Shown here: in pieces, positions 46,835 to 56,164 of the stretch | How positions within the stretch are numbered: position 1 is the stretch's first letter | Layout of the letters: each line of letters begins with the position of its first letter | NCBI GenBank assembly: GCA_039810605.1 | Contig: JBDHXH010000001.1 | Coordinates: forward strand, 1 to 64,000 | From: JAGPCH01 sp039810605 | Lineage (GTDB): Bacteria > Bacteroidota > Ignavibacteria > Tepidaquicellales > Tepidaquicellaceae | Reading direction: 5' to 3' | Length of the DNA stretch: 64,000 bases | Notes under the pieces: model-generated | The model's input: only the letters and a program-made list of their open reading frames with translations | What the model was told of the DNA's origin: nothing | Databases searched by the model: none | Position numbers and translations under genes: made by a program

Positions 46835-49800
46835 TTATTTCAGTACAACCATTCTCTTCACATCTTTGAATTCTCCAGCTTCAATTCTGTAAAAGTAAGC
46901 TCCGCTCGCAAAATTAGAAGCATCAAATTCAACAGAATAATTTCCTGCGGGCTTCACTTCATTTACAAGTGACACTATTTCTTTTCCAAGTATGTCGTAA
47001 ACTTTCAGCGTAACTAATCCCTGCGATGGAATCGAAAAACTAATTCTTGTTACCGGGTTAAATGGATTCGGATAATTCTGCGACAATGTGTAGCTCTGCG
47101 GAATTTCTGAAACACTGTTTGAAATACCGGTAGGAACTTCATCTACAAATTTCATTGCACCGTCAACAAATCTTTTTACGGGAGATCCCGGAGGAGAATC
47201 AGCAGCAGGTCTCATTGATTCAATGTCTATTCCAATAACTGCCACATTATAGTTAACTCCCCGCCTTCCCACTGCGCTCATTGAATCCGGAAATAATCTG
47301 AAACTGCACAGATCATAAAGCTGGGACGCGGGAACAGATATTGATTTTCCCAATACGTCAGGCCATGGTCCAATGGTGCTGTCAAGAGCACCGGGATTAA
47401 TTGTTAAACCCTTTATACCTCGGTTTCCCGACGATCCGGGACGATCCGCAATATATCGGAATCCGAGCGTGCTCCTTGCGAAAGAAGAATCATAATACGT
47501 TGAACCGGTTCTATCGAGATTATATCCGACATCTTCAGAATAGATAATCAGTTTTGATTTTGTTGCAACTGTTGTTCCCCCCGATGCAAGATATGATTTC
47601 AATGAATCCCTGACAACATTTGACATCAACGAAGTTCCTTCGCCCAGAAGTATAACCTTCTTGTAACCTCTGAAAGAAATAGAACTCGTGCCGGTATTTG
47701 ACTGACGATTATAGAGGTCAAAAGTAGCGCCGAGTGTACTTAGATTATTAATGACGGAGTCTCTTGAAGTTCTGCATGATGTCAATGTTGAATCATATAC
47801 AAGAATGACTTCGCCTCTTGATTGTCTTTTCAAAGTGAGCGAATAAGTTTGAGTTGATTTGAGTGAATCGTTTGCGTTGTATGCCCATACCGCCCATTGT
47901 CCGGCAAGAGAATCTCCCGGGTTCAATCCAATCCCCTGCAATATTCCGTCGAGCGCACTGTTTACAACTGTCAGCGCTGAATCAAAACCCGAACCGTTCG
48001 AAATCATGTTTAACCTGACATTGGAAATATTCGGACTTCCGAATTTCCACCTGTATGTAACACCTTGTCCTGATTTAGTCCAGTTGATATTTATTGGTGA
48101 TGTGTTAAAAGGTGATGTTGTTATTGTAACTCCATTCACAGGTGAATTAAGATTAAATGTTGTGAGCGCAGGAACCCCTCTTTTCAATGTAATGGCTCTG
48201 GGTCCATTGCCTGCCTTCAATGAATCATTTGTTGGAAGTTGTCTGTACGTCCATGCATCCCATTGTCCGACAAGCGAATCACCCTGGTTCAGCCCAAGTC
48301 CTGCAAGTAAATTATCCAGTTGTCCGGAAGTTAATGTAACAGAATTCACTCCGGATGATAATGAAATCTTTCTCGGAGTAGTTGTCGGACTTCCGAAAAC
48401 AAATCTATATGTTGCACCCGTAGCAGATGTATCCCAGTTAAAGGAATGCTGTGTTGTTGAAAATGGAAGTGTAACAATCCTTGTTCCTGCAGATGGCGAC
48501 GTCAGGTTAAACGGATTCAACACAGGAACATTTGTAACCTGAACCTTCTGCAGCATTTTCCTGACGTTCAATCTTCCGTTTGAAACCGTAATTCCGGTTA
48601 ATGCAGGAATTGTATCAACACTTGCAAGTATGTATTGTTTGAATAATGCGGCGGCAGAGTCCGGATCATTTTTCACGAGATTCATAAAAACGATACTTGC
48701 TCCTGCGTGCATCAGCGCAACTGCCCCCGCTACTTGCGGTGTTGCCATTGAAGTGCCTGTAAGAAGACCATAGCTGTTCGTTGGAATAGTTGAAAGAATG
48801 CTTGTTCCGGGCGCACCGAGATCCATGTTAATCGGACCATAACCTGCACCGCTATTCTTAGCATCGGTGTTTGTTGTATTTGTAACAGCAATCATGAAGA
48901 TGCTTGGACATGTAGTGGGCATGTCTCCTACTACGTCAATGTTTACATTGTTATTCGGTCCTGCTCCGGCACTCAAAACACCAACTGCACCAAGCGAGTC
49001 ATAAAATGCACACCAAAGTGGATAGTTTGATGGCTGGCCGTTGTCAATGCCCCAAGAAGAATTTGTCGAAACTACAAATGCTCCTTGAGTCCCGTTTGTT
49101 TCATTATATTTTTTTCTTTGCCTGTAAACATAGCCATAGGCTTTAACGGCGTTTGCTTCGGTTGCAGAACCATATACAACCGGCATTGTCTTTAATTTCC
49201 AATTTACCCCTGCAATACCCTGATTGTTGTTTCCCACTGCTCCTGCAATTCCTGCGCAGTGAGTTCCATGCTGGTTAGCCGGAATATTCCCATTGTTAGA
49301 ACCCGCATTCCATCCGTTGATATCATCTATGTATCCGTTATTGTCATCATCAACTCCATTGCCGGGGATTTCAGCCCAATTCCTCCACGTAGTTAAATCC
49401 TGATGATCAATCTGCTGTCCGCCGTCAACTATAGCCACAACAATCGTATCTCCAAGAACTGTCGTACCGCCGGTCGTGAGTTCCCAGGCCTCCGGTGCAT
49501 CTATGTCTGCATCCGGAGTTCCTCCCGTCTGACCAGTATTGTTTTTATCCCATTGCTCCGCAAATCTTGTATCATTCGGCGTTACTCTTTCATGGATGAT
49601 GTGATTGAACTGTGCAATTGCCACCTTATCGCTTCTCATAACAGACATCAGTGCATCTACCGGCTGTGATTTTTTAACGTCATATTGGAATAAGTAAATG
49701 TTCATTCCCGGAATCATTTGCTCCTTCACAGTAAGGGAAATGTTTTCATAATTTCTGACGAAAGAACCAATATCTGTCTGATCTTTAAAAAGCACAATCA

Positions 49801-49930
49801 AATCTCCTTCAATGTAGTCCTTATCATTATAATAATTTGACAGATCATTCTGGCTGGTTGTTGGATTATTGAGCGAAACAACTGCTATTATGACAGCACT
49901 GATTGCGATCAAAAAGTATAGTAATTTCAT
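46835..49930 (-). CDS. Subtilisin-like serine protease with T9SS sorting domain
   Basis: A secreted S8 peptidase of about 1030 residues. The signal/anchor is MKLLYFLIAISAVIIAVV, and I start at the Met at 49930 rather than the in-frame one at 49975. Residues, numbered from the longer frame: propeptide-like region to about 140, catalytic Asp184 (IVDGG), His236 (QHGTHCAG) and Ser409 (GTSMATPQVAG). Two related beta-domains of about 120 residues follow (FNLTSPSAG and FNLNSPVNG), then a domain with VILVYDS and a C-terminal SQNYPNPFNPVTRISF sorting domain. A calcium-like DDDNNGYIDD lies inside the catalytic domain. Probably a cell-surface or released protease. Confidence 0.92.
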   Translation of the reverse strand: MKLLYFLIAISAVIIAVVSLNNPTTSQNDLSNYYNDKDYIEGDLIVLFKDQTDIGSFVRNYENISLTVKEQMIPGMNIYLFQYDVKKSQPVDALMSVMRSDKVAIAQFNHIIHERVTPNDTRFAEQWDKNNTGQTGGTPDADIDAPEAWELTTGGTTVLGDTIVVAIVDGGQQIDHQDLTTWRNWAEIPGNGVDDDNNGYIDDINGWNAGSNNGNIPANQHGTHCAGIAGAVGNNNQGIAGVNWKLKTMPVVYGSATEANAVKAYGYVYRQRKKYNETNGTQGAFVVSTNSSWGIDNGQPSNYPLWCAFYDSLGAVGVLSAGAGPNNNVNIDVVGDMPTTCPSIFMIAVTNTTNTDAKNSGAGYGPINMDLGAPGTSILSTIPTNSYGLLTGTSMATPQVAGAVALMHAGASIVFMNLVKNDPDSAAALFKQYILASVDTIPALTGITVSNGRLNVRKMLQKVQVTNVPVLNPFNLTSPSAGTRIVTLPFSTTQHSFNWDTSATGATYRFVFGSPTTTPRKISLSSGVNSVTLTSGQLDNLLAGLGLNQGDSLVGQWDAWTYRQLPTNDSLKAGNGPRAITLKRGVPALTTFNLNSPVNGVTITTSPFNTSPININWTKSGQGVTYRWKFGSPNISNVRLNMISNGSGFDSALTVVNSALDGILQGIGLNPGDSLAGQWAVWAYNANDSLKSTQTYSLTLKRQSRGEVILVYDSTLTSCRTSRDSVINNLSTLGATFDLYNRQSNTGTSSISFRGYKKVILLGEGTSLMSNVVRDSLKSYLASGGTTVATKSKLIIYSEDVGYNLDRTGSTYYDSSFARSTLGFRYIADRPGSSGNRGIKGLTINPGALDSTIGPWPDVLGKSISVPASQLYDLCSFRLFPDSMSAVGRRGVNYNVAVIGIDIESMRPAADSPPGSPVKRFVDGAMKFVDEVPTGISNSVSEIPQSYTLSQNYPNPFNPVTRISFSIPSQGLVTLKVYDILGKEIVSLVNEVKPAGNYSVEFDASNFASGAYFYRIEAGEFKDVKRMVVLK

Positions 49931-49993
49931 ATATGAATTGATTTTAAAAATTTTTGAGATTTTCAAGATAGGCAAATAAAATCTAAAAGTAAC

Positions 49994-50122
49994 TTGATTA
50001 TCCTGTCTGACCGAGTAACAGACGGAGTTCAGAAGTTTTGTACGGATGTGATTCCGGGTCTGTGGACATTGGCCGGGTCAAAACCGTTTAAAACGGTTTT
50101 GACATTGCTTGATTCCGAATGC
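49994..50122. repeat. Dispersed intergenic repeat with central palindrome, copy 2
   Basis: The core at 50057-50122 aligns without gaps to 9336-9401 at about 80%. In this copy the palindrome is perfect: 13-bp arms (50078-50090 and 50092-50104) around a single A. The similarity continues more weakly back to about 50030. It directly abuts the stop of the next gene (50124). Two copies in one 64-kb window suggest many in the genome. Confidence 0.75.
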
Positions 50123-50123
50123 G

Positions 50124-50519
50124 CTACACAAGATATTCACTATACACTTCAACAATCTTCTTATACTCATTCAGGACTTGCGCGTGGTCACTCCCCGGTA
50201 GTTCAGTGCTGATAACCAGTGACTTGAGTTTACCGACACATTCATTTGCCTTTGCCAGACGTTCAGCAACAGTGAATTGCTTTTGAAGACCGGTGAAGAC
50301 AGTTGCTGTGGCGGTGAAGACGGCAACAATTCCGCATGTCCATTTCCATGCGCCTGCGCCCTGACCTGCAAGAGGTCCGTTGAATGCGGTAAGTCCGGCG
50401 ATAAGCGTTGCGAGGACGCTTGAAATCAGACTTATATAAATATACTTCGTGTTCATTCTTCGAAGTTTTTTTACTCCCTCCTCTGCTTTGAGAAGACTGC
50501 TTCTTATGTCGTCGAACAT
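50124..50519 (-). CDS. SLATT/DUF4231-like two-helix membrane protein
   Basis: The 131-residue protein has a charged N-terminus (LKAEEGVKKLRRMNTKYIY), two hydrophobic helices (about residues 25-45, YIYISLISSVLATLIAGLTA, and 59-82, WTCGIVAVFTATATVFTGLQ) and an alpha-helical tail with KQFTVAERLAKANECVGKL. This arrangement fits the SLATT/DUF4231 type, in which the soluble tail follows a helical hairpin. SLATT proteins are often membrane effectors of nucleotide-signalling defence, but here no nucleotidyltransferase or sensor adjoins it. It ends within two bases of repeat copy 2. Confidence 0.7.
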   Translation of the reverse strand: MFDDIRSSLLKAEEGVKKLRRMNTKYIYISLISSVLATLIAGLTAFNGPLAGQGAGAWKWTCGIVAVFTATATVFTGLQKQFTVAERLAKANECVGKLKSLVISTELPGSDHAQVLNEYKKIVEVYSEYLV

Positions 50520-50662
50520 TTTTTCGTAAATATACGAATAGACATTTGTTTTTGAAATTTCAATTTATGATTTCTTGTACTTTTTGCACTTTCAGCCAAA
50601 AATTGTTACCTGTATTAAAATCCGGCATTTACTAAATTAGAGAAAAACTCGGAAGATAATTT

Positions 50663-51664
50663 ATGAAACCGCTTATACGGTTTAACCCCCATTTGAAGCC
50701 GGCTTACATAGTCATTCTTCTTCTTACCATTATTTCAGTTCAGACAATATCATTCAATGTCATATTTCCCAATGTCCCATTAAGGATGAAACTGCAGACG
50801 GATATTCTTTCCGGAAATATGGAACCGCCCTACCAATACAGGATACTGAAGCCTTATGCCGGATTCGTTATCGAGAAGATCATCTCGGTATTCTCCGATG
50901 ACTCTGCCCTTAATCATGTAATCTCATATCAACTAATAATGATTGTCGTATTTCTATCCATATACATTCTGTTTTATTTATTTCTCAAACTTTTTTTCAA
51001 CAATACTATTTCGATTATAGGATTAATTTCTCTATCTATAATAATACCTCTTGGAATTACAAGCATCTGGGAGGAAGGTGATTACTATAATCTTCTCTTT
51101 TTCCTGATAGGATTGAATCTGATTTTCCTGTCAAAAGATTATTTTCTACCGCTGATAATGCTGGCAGGAGTAATCAACAGAGATCAGATAATTTTTCTTC
51201 TCGTGTTTTACATTTGCTATTTGATCAGCATTAACAGGCTTTGGGACAAAAAATCAATCTTGATAATAATTGCATCAATAGCATTGTGGGGAGCGGGTTA
51301 CTACGTGATGCGTATGATATTTGGATTCAAAGAAACCAAATATACAATTCAGTGGAACATGGCTGCAAACAAACAGATGCTTTCGCAGATTATTTTTCTC
51401 TGGTCTTCGATGATACTTCCATTTGCAATATTAAGCATAGTGGCATTCAGGAAAAGTCCAAAGTTCTTTAGGCTGGCATTGATTTCCCTGATACCCTATG
51501 TTGCCATCTTTTATTTTTTTGGATTCCTGACACAGCTTGCAAAATTTCTTCCGGCATTTCTGATAATGATTCCAATGTGTCTTCAGCTTGTCAAGAATAA
51601 AGGTTACTTCAGTTCACTGGACGAAGCTGATCAAACGATGCTTAAAGCCGGCGAATTGACATGA
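50663..51664 (+). CDS. Polytopic membrane protein, tandem paralogue 1
   Basis: An integral membrane protein (333 residues, about nine helices) with the N-terminal loop PPYQYRILKPYAGFVIEKI and a loop EEGDYYNLLFF. The next gene has the equivalent segments DGYSLEYGMLTPAIIYAVQK and ESDFLNLLFF, and both share FLLVFYICYL/FLVVFYICFL. The YR-L-P loop and an acidic loop after a helix resemble GT-C glycosyltransferases or Wzy-like polymerases, which is inference. It is cotranscribed with the next gene, overlapping its start by four bases (ATGA). Confidence 0.75.
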   Translation: MKPLIRFNPHLKPAYIVILLLTIISVQTISFNVIFPNVPLRMKLQTDILSGNMEPPYQYRILKPYAGFVIEKIISVFSDDSALNHVISYQLIMIVVFLSIYILFYLFLKLFFNNTISIIGLISLSIIIPLGITSIWEEGDYYNLLFFLIGLNLIFLSKDYFLPLIMLAGVINRDQIIFLLVFYICYLISINRLWDKKSILIIIASIALWGAGYYVMRMIFGFKETKYTIQWNMAANKQMLSQIIFLWSSMILPFAILSIVAFRKSPKFFRLALISLIPYVAIFYFFGFLTQLAKFLPAFLIMIPMCLQLVKNKGYFSSLDEADQTMLKAGELT

Positions 51665-52596
51665 TGAAGACTCCATACGTCATTATCCTCGTTCTGACTT
51701 TGCTTTCATTTAAACTTGTTGATTACACTACACTCGACAAGAACAATATAAATTTTAGAAATTCCAGGCAGATTCCCTTAGCAAAGGGATATGACGGATA
51801 TTCACTTGAATATGGCATGCTAACGCCGGCGATTATTTATGCCGTTCAAAAAGTTTTGAATGTTCCGTTCAATATTTACAAATCACAATTGATTGCATCG
51901 AATGCAGTAAACTTTTTATTGTTCCTCCTGATTTATTTTTCCTTCTTCCGATACCTGAAATACTATTTCAGAGATTCCGTTTCAATGGTTGGATTGATGC
52001 TGTTAGCTTCTGTAGTTACGTTGTCAATCAACGGGTCTTATCCTGAAAGTGATTTCCTTAATCTGCTGTTCTTTCTCGCGGGCTTTCATTTGATGCTGAA
52101 AGGCAGGGATATCTTTCTGCCCGGTTTGATTCTTATAGGAATGTTTAATGAAATGCAAATCTCATTTCTTGTTGTGTTTTATATCTGTTTTCTTGCCGCT
52201 CGCGGGAAGAGGCTTTCAATCAGGAACATTTTAATTTTACTTCTATCATCACTTGTTTGCGTAACAACTTATATGGCAATTGATTCAAACATCGGAATTT
52301 ATGACATTAATACCGATCTCAATATTTCAAACAACCTGAAAAACCCCGGGTTGCTGCTTCAGATGTGGTCGGTCTCAATTGCTTTAATTGTGGTGAGCAT
52401 ATTTGGATTCCGTTCATCACAAAAATTTTTCCGATACGCACTTGCGGCTGTTTTCATTTTCATTGTTCTGATTTTCATCCTTGGAAATTTTTATGATTCG
52501 GGTAAGTTTCTGCCCGCATATCTTATACTGTTACCAATGAGTCTCAATTTTATTTTCGGAGATATCAGGAGCGATGCCGGACAGCATATAATTTAA
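51661..52596 (+). CDS. Polytopic membrane protein, tandem paralogue 2
   Basis: The 311-residue protein aligns with the previous one end to end, with similar spacing of helices, the acidic loop NGSYPESDFLNLLFFLAGF and the FYICFLA segment, so it arose by tandem duplication and has since diverged widely. Identity seems low outside the loops. Starts at ATG overlapping the preceding stop. It is followed immediately by a terminator at 52598-52632. Function is unknown; a family-C glycosyltransferase or ligase in glycan assembly is one possibility. Confidence 0.72.
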   Translation: MMKTPYVIILVLTLLSFKLVDYTTLDKNNINFRNSRQIPLAKGYDGYSLEYGMLTPAIIYAVQKVLNVPFNIYKSQLIASNAVNFLLFLLIYFSFFRYLKYYFRDSVSMVGLMLLASVVTLSINGSYPESDFLNLLFFLAGFHLMLKGRDIFLPGLILIGMFNEMQISFLVVFYICFLAARGKRLSIRNILILLLSSLVCVTTYMAIDSNIGIYDINTDLNISNNLKNPGLLLQMWSVSIALIVVSIFGFRSSQKFFRYALAAVFIFIVLIFILGNFYDSGKFLPAYLILLPMSLNFIFGDIRSDAGQHII

Positions 52597-52597
52597 G

Positions 52598-52632
52598 AAG
52601 CCGGCGCATAAATTTTCACACCGGCTTTTTTA
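52598..52632 (+). terminator. Intrinsic terminator after the tandem membrane genes
   Basis: AAGCCGG (52598-52604) pairs with CCGGCTT (52621-52627), and a run of six T (52626-52631) follows on the plus strand. The hairpin starts two bases after the stop codon. The 19-bp tail sequence starting at 52628 recurs after the second hairpin at 52740. Confidence 0.8.
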
Positions 52633-52700
52633 TAGAAATAAATAGACCTATGCTTAACTACGAATTTTCTTTCGCATAAGATTCGTTAAAGTATCAAATT

Positions 52701-52738
52701 TAAAAACCGGTGCAGCCTTTATCATTTCTGCACCGGTT
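52701..52738 (-). terminator. Intrinsic terminator, mainly for the minus-strand gene
   Basis: AACCGGTGCAG (52705-52715) pairs perfectly with CTGCACCGGTT (52728-52738) around a 12-nt loop. Read on the minus strand, the stem is followed by five T, so it should end the transcript of the gene at 52765-54561. Read on plus, the tail is CTTTTATAG, so it may also work that way. Confidence 0.75.
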
Positions 52739-52764
52739 CTTTTATAGAAATAAATAGAACAATT

Positions 52765-54561
52765 TTATTTTATCAGCAGCATTCGCCTTGCTTCCGCAAA
52801 ATTCCCGGCAACAATTTTATAAAAATAGACGCCGCTTGAAAAGTTGCTTCCCTGTGCCCCCCGACCCGCATCAAATACTGTTTCATAAGTTCCGGCGATA
52901 TGAAATCCGTTTACTAAATTCCTTATCAATACTCCGCTTGCATTATAAACCGCAATGAAGACATGAGACGGTTTGCGAACTTGATATTCTATTGTCGTGC
53001 TGGGATTGAATGGATTTGGATAATTCTGATTTAAGATAAAGTCCTGATCAACTTCAGTTTTTTTTTCTCCGACTGAAATCAAAGTCCCGTTTTCAATTAT
53101 TCTTACATTCTGATTTACGGCAACATTCGTAAAGTATTGATTTGCGCCTGAAGACCATTCGACTTTAAGCGAATCAATGACAGACGCATTGCCCAGTCCG
53201 AAATGCAGAATCAAATTCTGACCGCAGTATCCGGATTGCCCGTCAACTTCCTGCATCTGGCGAATGACATTTCCATTGATGCTTGCTTTAATGTAAACTT
53301 TTGCACCGATAGCGGAACTGTTTGAAACAGTTCCGCTGCATCTTATGCTTATCCACTTATTACCGTTGTTCAGATCGTTTCGATACAATGCGTTGTTCTG
53401 ATTCTCTCCGAATGTATTGGCACATGCAATATCGAGATCACCGTCATTGTCATAATCGCCCCATGCAAATCCGTAAGTATAGCCCGAGTCGTTAACAAGT
53501 TCGCCCGAAGTGATTTTCTGAAGCGAAGCAACTCCGGTTTCTATTAGCATGTTTTTGTAAAGCTTGTTCACGAGTTTAATTGTAAAATTTGGCGGGACAT
53601 AAGCTTGTGACACAAACATATCGAGGTCGCCGTCATTATCATAGTCGCCCCATCCGGTTACGGCGTTATAGCCGTTTTCATTTGAAAGCGGATCATTCGT
53701 TATTTTCGTAAAGGTGAAGTTCCCTTCATTTCTAAAAAGAAAATTTTTCTGATTAAGATGGTTGGCAACGACGGCATCAAGGTCTCCATCATTATCGTAA
53801 TCTCCCCAACTGCAACTCCAGCTCTCTCCGCCGCTTGTCGTGAGCGGAGAGTTTGTAACTTTGGTAAAGTATCCTCCCCCGTTATTCTTGTAAAGAAAAT
53901 CATTCTGATTGCCCTCACGACACACAAACAAATCAAGATCGTCATTGTCAATATCTGCCCAATTGGCTCCTCGTGAAAATGCTGTTTCACTTACGACTAC
54001 GCCTGTATCAATTTTTGCAAACCCGCTGCCGTTGACATTTTTGTACAAAAAGTTTCTATGTCCGCTACCTGCGCTATTAGTTACAAAAAGATCTGCGAAG
54101 CCATCGTTGTCGTAATCACCCCATGTACATGTTTCTGAATAACTCGGATCGTTGCACATCACTGCAGATGATTGGAATGTAAAATAACCCGCACCTTCGT
54201 TATGGTATAGCAGTTTGATTTTGTTATACCAGTTCACAACGCAGAGATCCGGTAATCCGTCATTGTCAAAATCTGCCCAGCTGCTGCCGTCTGACGGAAG
54301 CAAATCATGCACAATCGGTTGATTCAGAATTCTTATGAATGTTCCCTTGTCATTTCTGTAAAGCAGATTGTCATCTCCCGCCTGAAGGCCGGTTGTTATG
54401 AATAAGTCAAGATCATTATCGTTATCGTAGTCAATCCAGTTGACGCTTCTCGATGCGCCAGAATAATTGTTGACATCGCTTCCTGCGACCTTAACAAAAT
54501 TCTGGGCTGCGGAAATACCGGCACAGAAAACCATTGCAACATTTAAGAGGAACATTTTCAT
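52765..54561 (-). CDS. FG-GAP/VCBS-repeat protein with ASPIC-like domain and T9SS sorting signal
   Basis: Signal peptide MKMFLLNVAMVFCAGISAAQ, then a seven-bladed integrin-like propeller with repeated calcium loops (DYDNDNDLDLF, DFDNDGLPDL, DYDNDGDLD, and at least six others). Residues about 395-475 resemble the ASPIC/UnbV domain (GAKVYIKASINGNVIRQMQEVDGQSGYCGQNL, shown in part by WISIRCSGT). The last 80 residues are the sorting domain (NQNYPNPFNPSTTIEY ending RRMLLIK). The protein is probably exported by T9SS to the surface. Its exact partner is unknown. It is transcribed alone and ends at the terminator at 52701-52738. Confidence 0.9.
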   Translation of the reverse strand: MKMFLLNVAMVFCAGISAAQNFVKVAGSDVNNYSGASRSVNWIDYDNDNDLDLFITTGLQAGDDNLLYRNDKGTFIRILNQPIVHDLLPSDGSSWADFDNDGLPDLCVVNWYNKIKLLYHNEGAGYFTFQSSAVMCNDPSYSETCTWGDYDNDGFADLFVTNSAGSGHRNFLYKNVNGSGFAKIDTGVVVSETAFSRGANWADIDNDDLDLFVCREGNQNDFLYKNNGGGYFTKVTNSPLTTSGGESWSCSWGDYDNDGDLDAVVANHLNQKNFLFRNEGNFTFTKITNDPLSNENGYNAVTGWGDYDNDGDLDMFVSQAYVPPNFTIKLVNKLYKNMLIETGVASLQKITSGELVNDSGYTYGFAWGDYDNDGDLDIACANTFGENQNNALYRNDLNNGNKWISIRCSGTVSNSSAIGAKVYIKASINGNVIRQMQEVDGQSGYCGQNLILHFGLGNASVIDSLKVEWSSGANQYFTNVAVNQNVRIIENGTLISVGEKKTEVDQDFILNQNYPNPFNPSTTIEYQVRKPSHVFIAVYNASGVLIRNLVNGFHIAGTYETVFDAGRGAQGSNFSSGVYFYKIVAGNFAEARRMLLIK

Positions 54562-54694
54562 TATTATTGAATTAATTTTTTAAATTTCCTTTTTCAAATT
54601 ATGAAAATTTCTACGCCTACAAAATGTATATGATTCAAATCAGTAGGGAAAAATCCATGCAACAATTTGATTCCTATCCGTAATCAGAACAAGT

Positions 54695-56164
54695 ATGAAT
54701 CCTACTAACGAACTCTTCAATCTTGTTAAATCATTAAGCAGCAGCGAGAAGAGATACTTCAAGTTGAATACTTCTCTCCAGAAGGGAAGCAAAATTTATA
54801 TCAGATTATTTGAAGTCCTCGACGCGCAGAAAACTTATGATGAAAAATCATTCAGAGAAAAAAATAAGAATGAAAACTTTATAAGGAACTTTAACTTCAA
54901 CAAGAATTATCTATCCAGACTCATCTACAAGAGTCTACAGCATTATGAAAACGAAAATTCCTTTGATGCAAAATTGTTCGGGCTCTTGTGCAAGAGCAGG
55001 TCACTGTTTGACAAGGCTCTCTACAGTCAGTATTTTAAATCCGTGCGGCATGGAAAAAAGCTTGCCGAAGAACATGAGAAGTTTACATATCTTTTGGAAT
55101 TCCTTGAACTCGGCCGTCAGCTTGCAAGAAAGGAAGATCTGCCGAAATTGGATATCGGCAAACTCTATGACAAGGAAATTGAGGTCATTGAGAAAATGAG
55201 AAACATAAATTTTTTCAAGAGAATTGTTTCAGAGTTATTGAAAATGAAGCGACTCGATGGAATTGCAAGAAGTAAAGAATCCATAGAATCTGTATCCCTG
55301 ATTATGGATGAAACTCGTGCAAAGGAGAAAATCAGACCGATGTCTTTAATAGCGAAAGAAAGATATTATTTTGCCGAAACTATTGCATTGGAAATATGCG
55401 GAAATTTTGAAGAATCATTTTCTTTTCACCGGAAAAGATTTAAACTCATTTCAGATAACGCGAAAGTCTTTGAGAAATTTATAATGGACAACAAGCGCGA
55501 GGCACTGCTTTCGCTTATCATCGCAGCAATATCAGCAGGAAAATTTTCTTCCGCGGAGAAACTTCACAGACAATATCTTCTGAATGTTTCGACTTTGAAT
55601 GACAGAGTAAATTCTGAATTGATTGAAGAATTGAAAATGCTGCACCGCGAGTTGGATAAGATTTCCGGAAAGTTTAACTCCTGCATCACGGAAAAATTTC
55701 TTCATCGCTGTAAGGACAAACTGAATATAGATACTTTCAATCAGATGCAGTATGATCTCACAAGAGTTCTTTTTGTTACCGGTGAGTTCGAGAATGCATT
55801 AAAGGTGATCAATGCTATCTTTGATTCTAAGTATCTGAAATATACTCCTTACCTGGAGCCTTATGTGAGAATGCTGAATCTTCTTATTCACTATGAACTT
55901 GGAAATTTCACTCTCCTGAAGTATCTTATTTCATCAACTGAAAAATTTTTGAAGTCCAGGAAAAAACTTTATAAGACTGAAACTCTTTTGCTTGAATTCC
56001 TGAAAAGGACACCGAAAAGAGAAAAGTCAGACAATGATAAAAAATTGTATTTTGTGAACTTGAAAAAAGCCATCGCCAAAATTTCAACTAACAAGTTTGA
56101 AAGTAACGGAATTCAGTTTTTAAGCATTGATAAATGGATTCAAAATACTCACACACATGAATAA
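54695..56164 (+). CDS. Helical repeat protein of the same broad type as the 1728-3254 gene
   Basis: This 489-residue soluble protein opens with NPTNELFNLVKSLSSSEKRY, a start typical of a Bacteroidota family with TPR-like repeats. It is charged, helical and has no signal peptide. The N-terminal layout (helix, LFEVLD, YDEKSFREK, NKNYLSRLIYKSL) parallels the KYNYGTMKNLIYDL layout of 1728-3254, so a distant common origin is likely but not shown by identity alone. The gene's stop overlaps the start of the SDR gene by 8 bp. Function unknown. Confidence 0.75.
   Translation: MNPTNELFNLVKSLSSSEKRYFKLNTSLQKGSKIYIRLFEVLDAQKTYDEKSFREKNKNENFIRNFNFNKNYLSRLIYKSLQHYENENSFDAKLFGLLCKSRSLFDKALYSQYFKSVRHGKKLAEEHEKFTYLLEFLELGRQLARKEDLPKLDIGKLYDKEIEVIEKMRNINFFKRIVSELLKMKRLDGIARSKESIESVSLIMDETRAKEKIRPMSLIAKERYYFAETIALEICGNFEESFSFHRKRFKLISDNAKVFEKFIMDNKREALLSLIIAAISAGKFSSAEKLHRQYLLNVSTLNDRVNSELIEELKMLHRELDKISGKFNSCITEKFLHRCKDKLNIDTFNQMQYDLTRVLFVTGEFENALKVINAIFDSKYLKYTPYLEPYVRMLNLLIHYELGNFTLLKYLISSTEKFLKSRKKLYKTETLLLEFLKRTPKREKSDNDKKLYFVNLKKAIAKISTNKFESNGIQFLSIDKWIQNTHTHE

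Noticed and set aside
47859..48542. Antisense 227-codon frame inside the subtilisin gene
   Set aside because: It mirrors the repeated beta-domains of the sense protein; length reflects their biased codons.
49994..50212. 72-codon reading frame after the protease gene
   Set aside because: Its first half is repeat copy 2 and its second half runs antisense into the SLATT-like gene.
50124..50519. SLATT-like protein as a complete anti-phage system
   Set aside because: No CD-NTase, SMODS, SLOG or other partner lies beside it, so no system can be claimed.
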